64,000 nucleotides of DNA, taken from Sipunculus nudus (taxonomy: Eukaryota; Annelida; Sipuncula; Golfingiida; Sipunculidae). The translations under genes were made by a program, and so were the position numbers. The stretch covers positions 36,594,019 through 36,658,018 of the forward strand of contig CM049306.1 in the NCBI GenBank assembly GCA_026874595.1. Direction: 5' to 3'. Shown here one piece after another: positions 12,689-25,419 of the stretch. The notes under the pieces were generated by a model. That model saw only the letters and a program-made list of their open reading frames with translations, made no database searches and was not told the DNA's origin. Numbering within the stretch: position 1 is the first letter of the stretch; each line of letters begins with the position of its first letter.

Positions 12689-13535
12689 TAGGGTTGGGAC
12701 GGTTACCGGTATACGGTATTATCACGATATCTGACAGCTACGGTTATCATACCGTCAACTTTCCTATTATCGCGATACCACGATATCAATTTTTGTTCAC
12801 GATTTTGGTTCACAAACAAGCCCTTGAAGTACAAAATAAATTTATTTCAAAGAATCACATTTATTTTTATAAACCACATGCATTTGAATACATGCGTGTG
12901 GGTGGAACCGTGTGCTTACAGACTTCGGGATTAGTCGGAAATGTCCGGAAGTAGCAGGATGAATCGGAGAGGACAAAAGCTTGATAATTCCAGGAGAAAA
13001 TAACATTATAATGAAAGAACAATAAATACACATATTTATACTTTTATTGCATGGAACGAAAATGTCAACATAAAAGTGTCACCACTGAATCGAACATTCC
13101 ATACGGGTTGCATATTTTGCCATATAAAATTGAGATGGTTTATTTAGCTAGATTGGTATGACGCGCTCTCCGAAAATTCGCCAGGATCCTTCGGCTTTTA
13201 TGTAGCTATAGGAAACTGATGGAAAGTTCTGACAAGGGTGATTCGACGATGGGGGCAGGACTTCCTGCCCCTCAAGCTTGCACACCTGCAGGACCTTCAT
13301 GCAACTTACATCACTTAATGAGTCATTCTGTGGTACTTGCACAATAGGTATAAATGATATTAATAGTTAACCCCTTGTATAAAGTCAAGACTTTAAAGGT
13401 GGTTGTTCTAAATACCATTATTGATGGCTTATTAATGCCATTATATATAATTAAAAATATCGCGATATCATGGTATATCGCGATAAAATTTGAATAATTA
13501 TCATGATATCAAAAACCCATATCGTCCCAACACTA
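12689..13535. mobile_element. 847-bp hAT-type non-autonomous element
   Basis: Terminal inverted repeats TAGGGTTGGGACG (left) and TAGTGTTGGGACG (complement of right), with palindromic subterminal TATCGCGATATC blocks. A perfect 8-bp duplication, ACGCCTGT, flanks it at 12681-12688 and 13536-13543. No transposase frame remains. Confidence 0.88.
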
Positions 13536-14061
13536 ACGCCTGTAAAATACAATGTACTATATGTAAATAAGTATGTATGAGTAAATGTTGACACAAACGG
13601 AGGCCTTGCAATTTGTTTCTTCCAAGGTCATATCTATTATCCACTGCTTAGGAATTATCCCCAGAGAAAATACCAACCTTTATTTATAGCAAACACTGAC
13701 CTCCCCTCAATAAACAAAACATTCATACTGATTCTTAAAATTTAACTTTCACCATAATATATATTAGGGGTGTGCCAATCAACTGATTATATCCATGACT
13801 TGTCATTTTCTTTCAAAATCAATTGCGTGTTTGCATAATTGATGAAGAACGATTTAGTATGCACATCCAAAGAAGCTATATTATCAGGATAAAATATTAT
13901 AATTTTATCAGGAATATAAGACAGACAGGGTGCAAAACAGAAAACAGCATTAAAACGTAACCTTGTGCGAAGAATATGTGTCAACAACCTGGTCATTTCC
14001 TTGACCTTTCAGCATGATTTACAAATTAGACTGAATTTATTCAGTCAATATTTCAGATATA

Positions 14062-15241
14062 CAGTAGAACGCCTGCAAACGGCCACGCCTCAATACAGTC
14101 AATACGTCTATAACGGTCAGATTTTTCGGTCTCGAATTTTCGACCGTTATATTTCATAATCATTTTGTTGTCAATTACAGTCACTCCTCTATTCCGTATT
14201 ACGGCCAGGTTTCTCGGTCCCGCAGGCCGGAAAACGCCTCAATTACGGTCAGGGGCAGTGACTCCGTGACATGGGCTCAACAAATCGGGCGGCCACTTCT
14301 GACCTCAATATCATTACACAATTGTCCGCTCTCACATATTCCTGTCTGTTAATGAGTGCCTGGATAAAGGTAACCACTCGACCGTGACTGAGTAGTTTGA
14401 TACGTCCCCAGCGTCGTCCTACCGCCACACAGCCTCATTAGTATGCACAATAGTAAGGCATGTGTTCCAACCTGCGTTTATGTTTGTGAATCAGTCGTGC
14501 GATCCGGATCTTAAACAGGGTGCTTGTCATTTAATTAACGAATGACAACCAGCGGGTCCCGATGACTATGTCATCAAAAAAACGTTAGGCAAACTGTGGA
14601 TCTTTAAACTTTCTTTAAAGTCCTTGTGAACACGTACATCAAACGAAAAACAGTGCGGCAAACATCGCACAATTTACTCATACATAAATATTTATGAAGG
14701 AAAAATAAACATTGTTACATGTATAAAAGTTACGTATATTCTGTCCCAATAACCTTGACCATAATGGCGACCAAGAAAAGACATGAACTTGCTCTCAAAG
14801 GAAAGGTAGACCTGATCAGAAAGAGTGACGGGAAAAGCAGCCGACAGCTAGCAGAAATCTATGGTGTCGGCCGAACACGTCATACTTAAGAGGAAGCGAG
14901 AGATCATGTGGCAGTTGTTCAACAAATTTGTACAAATATTATGGATATACAATCTGTTTGTAATTTAATAACAAACACTGTATTTGTATATATTGTTGGT
15001 AAATGTTATAAATAGGGTTGATGTAATTGTAAACATTTTATTTGTTATTGATAACATTAATTATACTTATACTCTGTATATACGTTTAATTAGTTGATTG
15101 TAATAATGATTTGAACTTGGTTTCGTGTTACATTTTAACCCCTTTTCCTGGTCAAGTCCTGTATAACGGCCACTCCTGTATTAAGGCCACTTTCATCAAG
15201 TCCCGATCAGCGCTGGTGACCGTAATACAGGCGTTCTACTG
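14062..15241 (+). mobile_element. 1.18-kb pogo/Tigger-like DNA transposon, decayed
   Basis: Terminal repeats CAGTAGAACGCCTG at both ends (the right as complement), inside TA dinucleotides at 14060 and 15242: the Tc1/mariner-pogo pattern. Subterminal copies of (A/T)ACGGCCA(C/G) motifs occur at each end. The only coding remnant is the N-terminal helix-turn-helix at 14764-14889; the catalytic DDE region is absent, so the copy is an internally deleted, non-autonomous one. Confidence 0.85.
14764..14889 (+). pseudogene. Broken Tigger/pogo transposase N-terminus (CENP-B-type HTH)
   Basis: Forty-one codons resemble the psq/CENP-B N-terminal DNA-binding domain of pogo-like transposases: basic start (ATKKRHEL), KVDLIRK, then SSRQLAEIYGVGRT as recognition helix. 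A stop at 14887-14889 follows a small deletion; the typical LKRKREIM continuation is visible in another frame immediately after. Everything downstream of about 14930 is non-coding. Confidence 0.8.
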
Positions 15242-15749
15242 TACTTCATTGTGGCAGATTTCATGGTAATACAGACTGTACATAAAACAATCAATTAATA
15301 ATCGACCATCCGTTGTTTTTTATCTTTCAATCATCGAATAAGCTGTTATTTTTTAAAACTAGGTTCTAGGACTACTATGAGCAATTTAGAATTGTAAAAG
15401 GAATACTGGTTTAGAGAACACTGGTTTAAGATACACCCATTTCAGGAACACTTATTTGAGGTAAGGTAACAGCTGTCTCAAGAACACTGATCTTAACAAG
15501 GAGAAAAAGCATACATACATGTTCATTTAAAATGAGTCATATTTTTTGACTTAACCGATATGTAATTCTGTTTAATTTGAACTTATTATTTGGGTTGTTT
15601 TCTTCCTCAGTGGCCAAAAGGAAAATGCCTCTGATCCTAATAAACCATGTTAACATACACTGCACTCCAATGTACTAAAGAATTTTTTTGTCAGATTAGG
15701 ACCATGACCACCTTGATAGCACTGTCTATTGAAAGCAGATGAAGATTAT

Positions 15750-16199
15750 TAGGGGTGTAACAAATCTAACAATGTATCTTAGAATCAATGCATTGAATTG
15801 CAAGCCCTTGAAGTAGAATAAATTGTAATTGATTATTATCCTCCGAATCATTTAATCTAAATTATTACTTTTTGCATGTACCCTTGGCTCCTAATGCCGC
15901 TGTGAACATTCAACTTTGATGGAGCAGTTCACCATGTTGCAGTTCTTTATCGTTTAACGTTCACTACTGGACCAATCCTCTCACATAGAAACATTAATGG
16001 TGGCAACAAACAGAGGGATCAAAAGCTACAGTTTTCTTATATTTGCTGAAAAGTAATAACATACATTTGAAAAAATTGACTGAAATATTTTTTTATGAAA
16101 AAGTCTCGAAGTCTGAAATTTACTAAATAAGTAAGAATATATTTGAAAATTAAATCACAGGTAAAGAATCGATAATTGAATCAATCCTAAGGGCCCTCA
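15750..16199 (+). mobile_element. TAGGGGTGTAACAA-type short element, copy 2
   Basis: Direct-orientation homologue of 2024-2450: starts TAGGGGTGTAACAAAT and ends near GGGCCCTCAC, with the same order of internal blocks but about a quarter or more divergence by eye. Non-coding. Confidence 0.6.
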
Positions 16200-18656
16200 C
16201 AATTCACATGCCTAAAGATTATTTCATGCAATCTCTCATTCTCATGTCAGGAAATATTTCTATATTTTTCCACTATTTCGTATATACTGTGATATATGTT
16301 ATAATTTTCTGTGATAGTTGTAATGAAGTGACTGAAGGGAGTTGTAGTTGGCTCCTCACATGTCTACACCCAGCATGTATTGCATTAGCAGGTGGCACAT
16401 GTCAGTTTTAAAGGGACCTGTACACATGAAAGGTTTATTGAATATAAATGAAATATAATGCATTCTCCTTTAAATATTACAGTATCTGTCAATATTTTGT
16501 TCAAAACCAATCACTTCCTCCTGTAAATTAGGGAAAAAATCTTGCACTAGGTGTGATCAGTGGCTCAAAATGTAAACATAATGGCCATACCAAAAACTTT
16601 CACAAATCAAGATTTTTCAAGCTTCTAACTAGTGTTTCTCCTCCTTCTTTTGGTGCTGTCACCCATGTGCTAAATTGGGACCTCTGGCCATGCAGTCTTG
16701 CTATGGTAAACAGATCAACATGGACTGTTTTTACTCCCACACAGAACCATAACAACTTATAAAACAGGTGAACTGGAGATATTAAGTCCATGTGCAGGGA
16801 TGATTTTGCTGGGAAACTTGTGTATTCAGCCAAAGTAAGCATAAAACATTCATGAGATAATATACATATCATTGGCTTCATTGCAAAATGAGAATGAACC
16901 TTTAACAACAGTCTGCTATATCCACGACCATTCCATACATGCTACAATATCATACAAAATATTAAGAAATCTGAGAAAATTATAAGAAAAATAATATTGG
17001 CAAATGTGATCTTTGACTCTGAGGTACGAACCAGCACCATTATATGAAGCTGGTTTTGAAGCAGACAGTGCTAGCAGATACAAATTAATTCCAGAAAATC
17101 TAAAATTCAACCCCTTCTGTCTAACTGTAATACTGATGTGACATCAAAAGGAGATGGCCTGTGTGCCTGTATGTCATAACTTGTTGCTGTCCCCTGGCTT
17201 ATCACAATAATACATCACTGATCACACAGACAAACAACTGTTGTGAGTCCAGGATGTCTGTCTCTGAAATCAGCCTTGAATGAAAACAGCTTATGTACAG
17301 TGCTCAGACTGCTGGCACCAGTACCGAGATGATATAATCAGGTCATAGATAAAAATATACTAACTCTGTTGACAAGATGAAAGTGATTACATGTGGGACA
17401 AATGGACATGGAACAGCAGCACCCCCCCCCCCCCCCCCCATAGGAAGACCTCCCTGTTTACTACACATGAACCACCTTTTGCACATCTTCTGAGCCAGGT
17501 CTACAGCTCGGTCAAGATAAGACCCTGCTTCAGTCGGCCTCTATGAAAGTATGTGCTTACATTAAATTTCAGCTATTACTTGCATTATTTTTCCTGAATT
17601 TATGATCAGTTCACGTTCTCCAAAGCAAAGGCTTGTGTTCAGAGACTGAAAGCAGCATTGGATGCAACAATTGCACTGCCTGACTTCAACAAAAAGTTGT
17701 GATAAAATCATGATTGTTCAGTGAGTAAAAGAGGGGAAAGTGATGCGGGTCTCTTTGATGCTCCACTATGTTCCAAGCAGTCTCTCCTAAGTCTCCTCTA
17801 TAATATAGTATACCTACATGTTTTATTTTGGATTAATGCTATTGTAGTTTATGTGTTGGTCAGTTCAGGTGACATAACAAGGCTCGAAAAATCCTATGTC
17901 TGATATGACCAAATTATTAGCAAGGACGAGTAAAACTTTATTATTCTCGTCTGATTGGACGACTTAGATGGGTTCTAGGTTGAAGTAAAGACAAAGGTAA
18001 CAACACCGAGAAGCATGCTGATATTGCAAGCGACATTTTTCAATGTTTCATCCTGCAAACTGACACTCAGAATTGCGTCAGTGCCTCTCGCCTGAGTGTA
18101 ACGATACTTGGAAGTTTGAGCGATAATATTGGTTTATAGTCTTAAATAATCTCATTATCATGGACTGGTTCCTCTGAAAAAATCATGCTACCAAGCGTCA
18201 GCATCAAGAGCCTAAATGCTGACAAAATGGAGCAAGAGTGGGGTACCAGTCTATAGTAGCTAGTCTTGTTCGATTAGAATAGGGTTGTAAAGTAATAATA
18301 AATATAATAAACAAAATACGGCGTAAAATCAATAAAAATAACTATCTGCCGAATTTATGTAATTCAAAATGTCCTTGTATGTTGCACTCGGAGGTATTTG
18401 CGTGTTCATATTTTTGGGGGGGGGGGGGGGGGGGGAACGCGGCCAGAGGGGTCACATGCAGCAATGAGCCAATGCCTTCAATTGCCTTAAGGTGACCTAG
18501 GTCATGTTTTCCAAGGGCTTTCTGCGACAAACATGGATAAGTTATGTCATGACAGGAGTAAATGATTAAACATTTTACTTAATAAAGTCTCTCTCCTAAA
18601 ATCAGTGTATGAATAGTTAAAATGTTATTGCTTTGACACATTTTATCAGGGTTGGC
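16200..18656. other. No recognisable gene; C and G homopolymers
   Basis: AT-rich DNA with a C18 tract at 17422-17439 and a G20 tract at 18416-18435. Open frames at 16553-16908 (both strands) have no recognised family. Confidence 0.45.
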
Positions 18657-20078
18657 AATTTCTTCCGAGAGGCGGTTCCTTCCATGGAAACTTCCGGAAA
18701 CTTCTGGCTTGGAAGAAATAGTTTCTTCCATTTCTTCCGGAAGAAACTTTGAAATTTCATGTGGGAATATATAAATTTAATAATTTTCAGCTTTATTTCT
18801 GCTTAAATATAATCTGTTGATTCTGTTCCATCTTATTTGCAAATATACAGGTTTTTATTAATATGCAGTGTTATTTTAGAATGTAGGACTATTAGTCTAA
18901 TTTAGTTAGACAATATGCCTCATGTAGTTTTGAGTTTGTTAGTTCAGGTGACATAATTAAAAATCAATGGACACACATGGTCTCAGTCCAGTGGACCATG
19001 CAATGATTACCTGGTGATTACCTGGAGCTTCACTCCATTTACCCCTGACTGCACAGTGAAGGCAGGGTATGGGGAAGCCATGTCATAATAAAAGGGTTTA
19101 ATCCACCATACGAATCAAAAGGTCAAACTGCTCCTTGTTATAACAGATTATTGCCAAGCAGATACACATGTAAAGAAAAACGGTTTACATATTTTCTAGG
19201 TATTTTCTAGTTTTAGCATTATCTCAACAAGCTCAGGAATAGACTAGGTGTTTGCTGTGCTACAAAACTGGTGTTTGCTATTGCATGATTTGTTGTAATT
19301 TAGATGTAGATTACTGATAGGTACTGATTGTACTATACCGGGTTTAACAACAGAACTAACAGCGAGAGATGCCTAAATTTAAATGAGTGATAATTATAAG
19401 TTCAACAGATGATCACTGATCAATCATAGTGTAATATCACACAAGATATTGATAAGTCACTGTAATATACAAGCAAGCTAATTAGTTATATATGTAGGAA
19501 GTGCAGTCTACATACTATTTAGATTCTACATTAGTCACTGTGTTAGTATGCAGCACTGCATAAACCTTGGCAGCTATGCACTTGCCTATTAAGATACAAG
19601 ATGAGAAAATTGTAGTATATAAATCTGTAATTCTCTTTCATACAAAAGTAATAAAGCTGAGTGACACAGAAAACTTCCTCTAACCCTCATGTGAATACAG
19701 GTAAACATTTAAACAAGAATATTTTGTTAATTAACATGTCAATACATACTATGCAACACTACACAGTTATACACATCCATCAGCTGCAATTTTCGGCAAT
19801 ACTATTAGAATAAAACTGACAAAATAATATTTAGATTAATCATAGCATTATTTGTGTACACTGATTAAAAGTCATATTGTTTTATTTTATTCAAAAGAAA
19901 TAAAAATAGTTCAAATATCTGTTTTTAATTTTTTGTGTATCACACTATTACTCTTACTGTCCACTAAATTCCACTTTCATCCATAACTTCCGGAAGAAAG
20001 TGGAGGAAACCCCATTTTCTCCACTTTCTTCCAATGTCTCGGAAGAAATACATTTCTTCCGGAAGAAAACCAACCCTG
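18657..20078. mobile_element. 1.42-kb CAGGGTTGG-ended element with TTCCGGAAGAAA subterminal clusters
   Basis: The ends CAGGGTTGGCAATTTCTTCC and the complement of the right end, CAGGGTTGGTTTTCTTCCGG, are inverted repeats. Both subterminal zones are crowded with TTCTTCC / GGAAGAAA palindromes. TTTTAT abuts both ends (18651-18656, 20079-20084), a possible 6-bp duplication, shorter than the 8 bp expected of hAT. The internal region shares a block (AGTGAAGGCAGGGTATGGGG and following) with 21310-21430. No transposase. Confidence 0.75.
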
Positions 20079-20084
20079 TTTTAT

Positions 20085-21068
20085 ATCTGTTTCGTAATTT
20101 TTCCCTATTTTTGAAATCAAAATATTTAATTTATCAATGCCTGCCCATGTGACAAGGCAGCCTGTGATTGATCAATGGAAGGCAAAGGATGTCTCCTATT
20201 GGTTTTCCAACAGGAAATAAAAATCATAAACAAAACGGGACACCTATACTGGCTGCATCGATATACTTCTTTTTTCGAAGCTTTTCAGGTACTTTGGTCC
20301 ATGATAATGATTTAAACATCTTTCTCACTGTTTGTATCTGATCCATTTACACAAACACATTAAACCAGTATATGAAAGATGCAAGTCTATTCGTCACCAC
20401 AGTTGTTCAGTCACATATTTATATTCTTTGCTTGTAAGTTGAATTTGTGTAATAAACTAGGGTTCATATACTATATAGTATTACAGTGTCGGGTTGTTAT
20501 TATCTGTTATATCTGTAATAATGCGTCTGTATAATAATTTTTAAAGACGTGATCAAATATTGCTGGATTTGTTTGATAATAACATTTTTTAATGTTAATT
20601 AATTACAACAAACAGAAAGCTGCCAACTAAGATCCATTCATCATATTTGTGAGACTGATAATTTATTTAAAAATTAATTTTAAAGTTCTTTTCAGTTCTG
20701 TAAAACTGAGTAATCTGTATTTGGAAAGGGATTTATTTCATGTCATTCATTTTCAGATTTGACCGTAAAATGTAGTGCAAACAGCAAATTTAAAATAATT
20801 TAATTTTCATGAATATCACACAAATACAAGTTTATGCCCCCCCCCCCCCCCCACTTTTAATATTACTTAATAAAATCTTCCATACTTGCACTTATAATTT
20901 CAACATAAATTCATATTTCATTACAAGATGGAATAAATGATTTGAGAAAAATGCAAAAATTGTTTGAGGATGGATCAGGATGGATGGTGAGGAAAGAAGC
21001 GGCTCCTATGTAAATTCTTGCAGCTCTCATAAAAATATTTTAAACATGGAACACTACAGAATTCACTG

Positions 21069-21069
<1 letters not shown>
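20085..21069. other. No recognisable feature except a C16 tract
   Basis: AT-rich non-coding DNA; the C tract is at 20837-20852. Confidence 0.5.

Positions 21070-21133
<64 letters not shown>
21070..21133. repeat. (TA)n microsatellite
   Basis: About 64 bases of alternating TA. It generates the Tyr/Ile-repeat open frames on both strands here, which are not genes. Confidence 0.95.
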
Positions 21134-21143
<10 letters not shown>

Positions 21144-21309
21144 CACAAAATATAACATACAATATAAAATAATGTTAATACATAAATACTGTGCAAGTGG
21201 AAATGCATTTCAGGCAAGTAAGTATTGGGTGCTACTTGCCCGATGCCGATGGGCAAGTAAGACTTGGATATTTTTTTCAAGCCCTGCATAATTCAGCAGA
21301 CATAGACTT

Positions 21310-21440
21310 ATTTCCAGTGAACCATGTCAAAATTACCATGTAATTACCTGCTAAAGGTAATTATTCAACCAAAATTAACCATAACTGCACAGAGAAGAAG
21401 GGTATGGAGAAACCATGTCATAATACAAAGACTTTTATTC
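21310..21440. repeat. Fragment related to the interior of the 18.7-20.1 kb element
   Basis: GCACAGAGAAGAAGGGTATGG followed by AAACCATGTCATAATA matches 19050-19090 with a few differences, in the same orientation. Confidence 0.5.
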
Positions 21441-21697
21441 AATTTATACAGAAAAGGGAAAGTAAGTACTACTTTGTTGTATGACACCTGTCACACTTTG
21501 AGTGACAAAAGTATCTTTGCAGTTTACTCGCCACATCCAGACATGATTAGTATGGCTTTTCACACATCAATAAACCCATTCTTGAGTAACAGTACTTTCT
21601 TGGTGTGGTTACTGGTTAGTCCCTTTTGTAAGCTTGGACAGTATTTATGTGTGTATTGAAACAGGTGGAATCTTGGTATTAATACATATGTATACCG

Positions 21698-22839
21698 CAG
21701 GGTTGGGCAAAACCCGGGTTTTAAGCATAAAGCCCAGCCAATGGGTCTTTCTGTAAAAACCCGGGTTTTATGGACAATATGATGTCAATTTGAAATTGAA
21801 TATGATTATATATGCAGTGGTAAATATGATTCTGTGCTTTATATTTGTTAATACAAACTGATTAAAAAGTGACTTCTGGCTACCAAAAAATGGCTACTAG
21901 AAAGCATTTTATTTTGGATTTTTTTTTTAAAGTGTGAACTTAAAATGTAGCATGGTCAGCAAGTCTTTTACACTAACTTCATTTACACGGTGAATTATAG
22001 ATATTATATCAACATGTTTTTACAAGAAAATGTAAAAAAATAAAAACCATCTGTATATGGGACTTCTTAGATACATAATTCAGTAATTATCTGCATAACA
22101 TGGGTACCACAATTCCCCTCTGATGATAATGATGATCAAGGACAGGTTTTCTGATATTCACTGGACAATTACAGCTGATTCAGCCACCTATCTTGTGCAG
22201 TGCACATCTCAGCCACAGCCTCTGTTGTTTCGTACCAGTATTTACATGGCCAGTCTAAAAGAGTTCTTGTGCAGTTTTAACTGTTAGCAAATGTCCAGAT
22301 GCAGATATCTGTGAATATCAGTTAGTCAAGAGATGGAAGGGATTGGCAGTCCTCAGAAACCTTGATACAATTAAAATATCTCCTGTCAGGCTGTCATGAC
22401 TGGCTAGCCCTAATGTTTCTACTTTGTCAATGCACCCTGTCTAGTCATCTGTGCTGAATTGGACAGCAATGCACTTTAAGATGCACTGACTGGGAAAAAG
22501 AAGGCTTCCAAGCTGATGAATTCCATAGGGCTCTGATAAGGAACTCTTAATTGAAGAACTGATGACACTGTTCATTTTAAATTCACTTTTATGTACAGTT
22601 ATTGACTTGATTTTTTACAATTCAATCACATGTAATCAGTAATACTAATCAGTTAATATTTGACAGGATTTCCTTATATTACACTACTTTGTACTTATTA
22701 ACACAAAAAGTTTCAGAAAAGTCCTTATCATATAGCCAATAAAACCCACATGTGGGTTTTAACACTTATTTCCCACCCGGGTAATAAGGAGTATTACCCG
22801 CCCTTGATTACCCACCTGGGTATTACCTGCCCAACCCTG
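21698..22839. mobile_element. 1.14-kb hAT-type non-autonomous element
   Basis: The ends CAGGGTTGGGCAAAACCCGG and CAGGGTTGGGCAGGTAATAC (complement of right) are inverted repeats with ACCCGGGT palindromes beside them. A perfect 8-bp duplication, GTATACCG, lies at 21690-21697 and 22840-22847. No transposase frame survives. Confidence 0.88.
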
Positions 22840-22847
22840 GTATACCG

Positions 22848-24639
22848 GGCCTAATTAAATTTAATATATAAACAAGGGACCCATGGGTCACTGTGCTCAG
22901 CTGAAGTTGACCTTGAAGGTGAAAATCTAAAATAATATCAAATGGAGATAAAGTGGAAGAGGAAGAGGTAATAAAGGCCATGGTTTGATTATATGATTGG
23001 TTTGTATTGATGGGCAAGAAATTGTTGCAAATAATATTTTGTGACCTGATCATGTGTTTCCTAATGTTGAAACTGAAGCATGTGAGCAGTCTGTGAACAA
23101 ATGATCTGTACTATTACCATGATCATTAGTTGGCTTTTTGATTAACTGTTGACATTTCAGTAGTTTACAAATTTGTTCAATTTAATCTATTTTTTGTATA
23201 ATATATATTATTAAATATATATGTATTTTTTATGAAATGAATACAGTTGAAATATAACTAATTAACAACATAAAACAGGGCAAACAAAGCCTGATCTCAA
23301 ATTCTGCTGAGGCAGGAAAATAATGAACAAATGTTTGTATTAAATCCTCATTTTTTATCACATCAATTTTTTTTAAATTTAAGTTTATATTTCTATAAAT
23401 TTCCAATGTATCTGAATATATAAAAATTGATTCATAATTCTCCATTGCATCATCATAAATCTCAATCTTGTCAGATAACACCACATCATGCATAGAAATG
23501 TTTATTTATTTTTTACTACAAAAATATATCTTTTAAATCTTCAAAACAATAAATATCTAAAAATAATACTTGATTTAGATTTCACAATTTTTAATTGTGT
23601 CTTCATTTATCCATAATGTGCTTCATATTTTATAGATTTAAGCATACTGATGGGTTCAATTATATTTGTTAAAATCATTTAAAAGAAAATTGATTTGTTT
23701 AAACATGCTACATTACACAACATTGCATCTTCTGGATTACACCTTGAATTACTTTTTCAAGGACAGTTTTTGCATATCGGAGTGGAAACAGCATTACAAA
23801 TAAGGTGATACAGTGAAAACAATAACAGTTACTGCATAACACTTGGTGGGTTGGGTTTGGGGGGTGGGGGGGTGGGGGGGGGGTAGTGATATGAGAATAA
23901 CTGTACACCTGTCACAGCAGGGGATTTCCCCCAGTGACTGTAACAAATCAGAAACCCTGGCAAAGCTGACTTTCAGTGACCTAGAGTGGGACCCTGCATC
24001 TGTAATCTGTAATCAAAGCCAATGACTACAACAGAGCCTCAAGAAAAAAACAATAACTAGCTTAAATTTCAAGCTTTTATTTTCAAATTACAGATTTAAA
24101 CAAATTAAATATTTATGTTTACATGCTGTGAAAATTTAATCAATGGTACTTACAGGAAAAAAACGTTCCATGGTCAAAGTTGGGCAAAATTTAAGGTACT
24201 GATTTTATTTTGATGCTAATAACTTAAAAAATTTACAAAATTCAGATCTAACTTTGGGTAAACAATTGAATCTTAATTCTACATAGTTATATACTTGGGA
24301 AAATAGACTCTAGTTTCAAAATTTTTCATGTTAAGTGAGTAAATATTTTTCCTGATTTTTTTACAAAATGCATTATGTTTGGGCCCATAACATTTTTAAA
24401 TTATATAATACAGACTTAATTTCTGGCATGTACATAGGAATTACATAGAGGAGTATTTAGGGTAAATATGAGGAAAAACAGATGAGTGGTTTTGATATTA
24501 GGCAGTCCTGAAATGTGAAAATAGGATTTTAATAAAAAATTGAGGTTTTTCCTTAATTTCTCAAAGGAACGAAGTCGCAAAGACCCAGTTTTCTGCTTGG
24601 TAGGAGATCTTTGGGACATCTAACATTATGCTGAATTTT
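22848..24639. other. No recognisable gene; G-rich tract
   Basis: An 87-codon - strand frame at 23230-23493 is rich in Ile/Asn/Lys/Glu as expected from AT-rich DNA and has no recognised domain. A GGGTGGGGGGGTGGGGGGGG tract at about 23862-23883 is a quadruplex candidate. Confidence 0.4.
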
Positions 24640-24757
24640 GGATTCCTAGGTCTTACGGTTTCAAAACGTGCCACATCTACGGACAGACGGACAGACAGAC
24701 GACGGACAATGGATCACGACTATAGCTCAGATGACTTATAGTCAGCCGAGCTAAAAA
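24640..24757. repeat. 3' end of a dispersed repeat: GACGGACAGAC run plus AGCTC/GAGCT hairpin
   Basis: GGACAGACGGACAGACAGAC-type sequence is followed by ATAGCTCAGATGACTTATAG and GCCGAGCTAAAAA, which form a stem-loop. This is a recurrent terminal pattern of molluscan repeats. Confidence 0.55.
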
Positions 24758-25419
24758 ATGATAAAAATTAAAATGGTTAATGCTGCCTTTTATTAATCAA
24801 GGACGTCTTGAATAATGCTATAAAAATGAACATCAATGTACAAATAGCACATGCACTAGTCTACCCTAACACTACCCTAACAAGTGATAGCATTCAAAAT
24901 TCCACAAAATTTAAATTATTATTTATATACTTCAGACTTCAGTACAGACCATCAGACAGGTGTCAATCCAGCTAGTCTGAAGCAGGCAGTGGATGCCTGA
25001 CTGGAGTTAAGAAGCAGGATGCTTGCACCCTTTTTATTCCAAGGACAAGGCCAGTAATCAAACTAGCTGGTCTGTTACGGGACCTATGATTATGAAATAC
25101 TGGCGGATATTGTTGCGATAGAAACCGTCTGCAAATAAGGACAACAAACAAACAGACATGGTCGTCCTTGAATGCAACATTAAATCGTATACACAGGACC
25201 TCAGGTAATGGCAAAACGTGACGGAACTGACATCGAACATGACATGCGTGCTGTGAGTGTGAAAATATGTGACTGTACTGTGATCAGAACATGTTTGTGA
25301 CAGGCAACTCACCAAACTTGACCGTAGGCTCCCGATCCAACTGGAGTCAACATGGTATATCGGCTTGGGACCTCCCATGTTGTTCGATTTAGCTCTAAAG
25401 TGCTAAAACCAGGTTTAAT

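Larger units (their letters stand above)
13765..15377 (-). mobile_element. hAT-like short element split by a Tigger-like insertion
   Basis: The left part starts TAGGGGTGTGCCAATC and aligns with the complement of the right half of the 39291-39694 element (shared TTTCAAAATCAATT, TTTGCATAAT, ACCTTGTGC). After the Tigger element, 15260-15377 aligns with the other half (TTTCAATCATC, then GGACTACTA at the end). Removing the insertion leaves about 430 bases, close to the 404 of the intron 1 copy. No clean target duplication was found. Confidence 0.5.

Noticed and set aside
20975-21291. Long Tyr/Ile-repeat open frames on both strands
   Set aside because: They are translations of the (TA)n microsatellite; the same applies at 27679-28068 and 60228-60410.
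23230-23493. 87-codon - strand frame rich in Ile/Asn/Lys/Glu
   Set aside because: Composition is what AT-rich DNA gives by chance; no domain or splice context seen.
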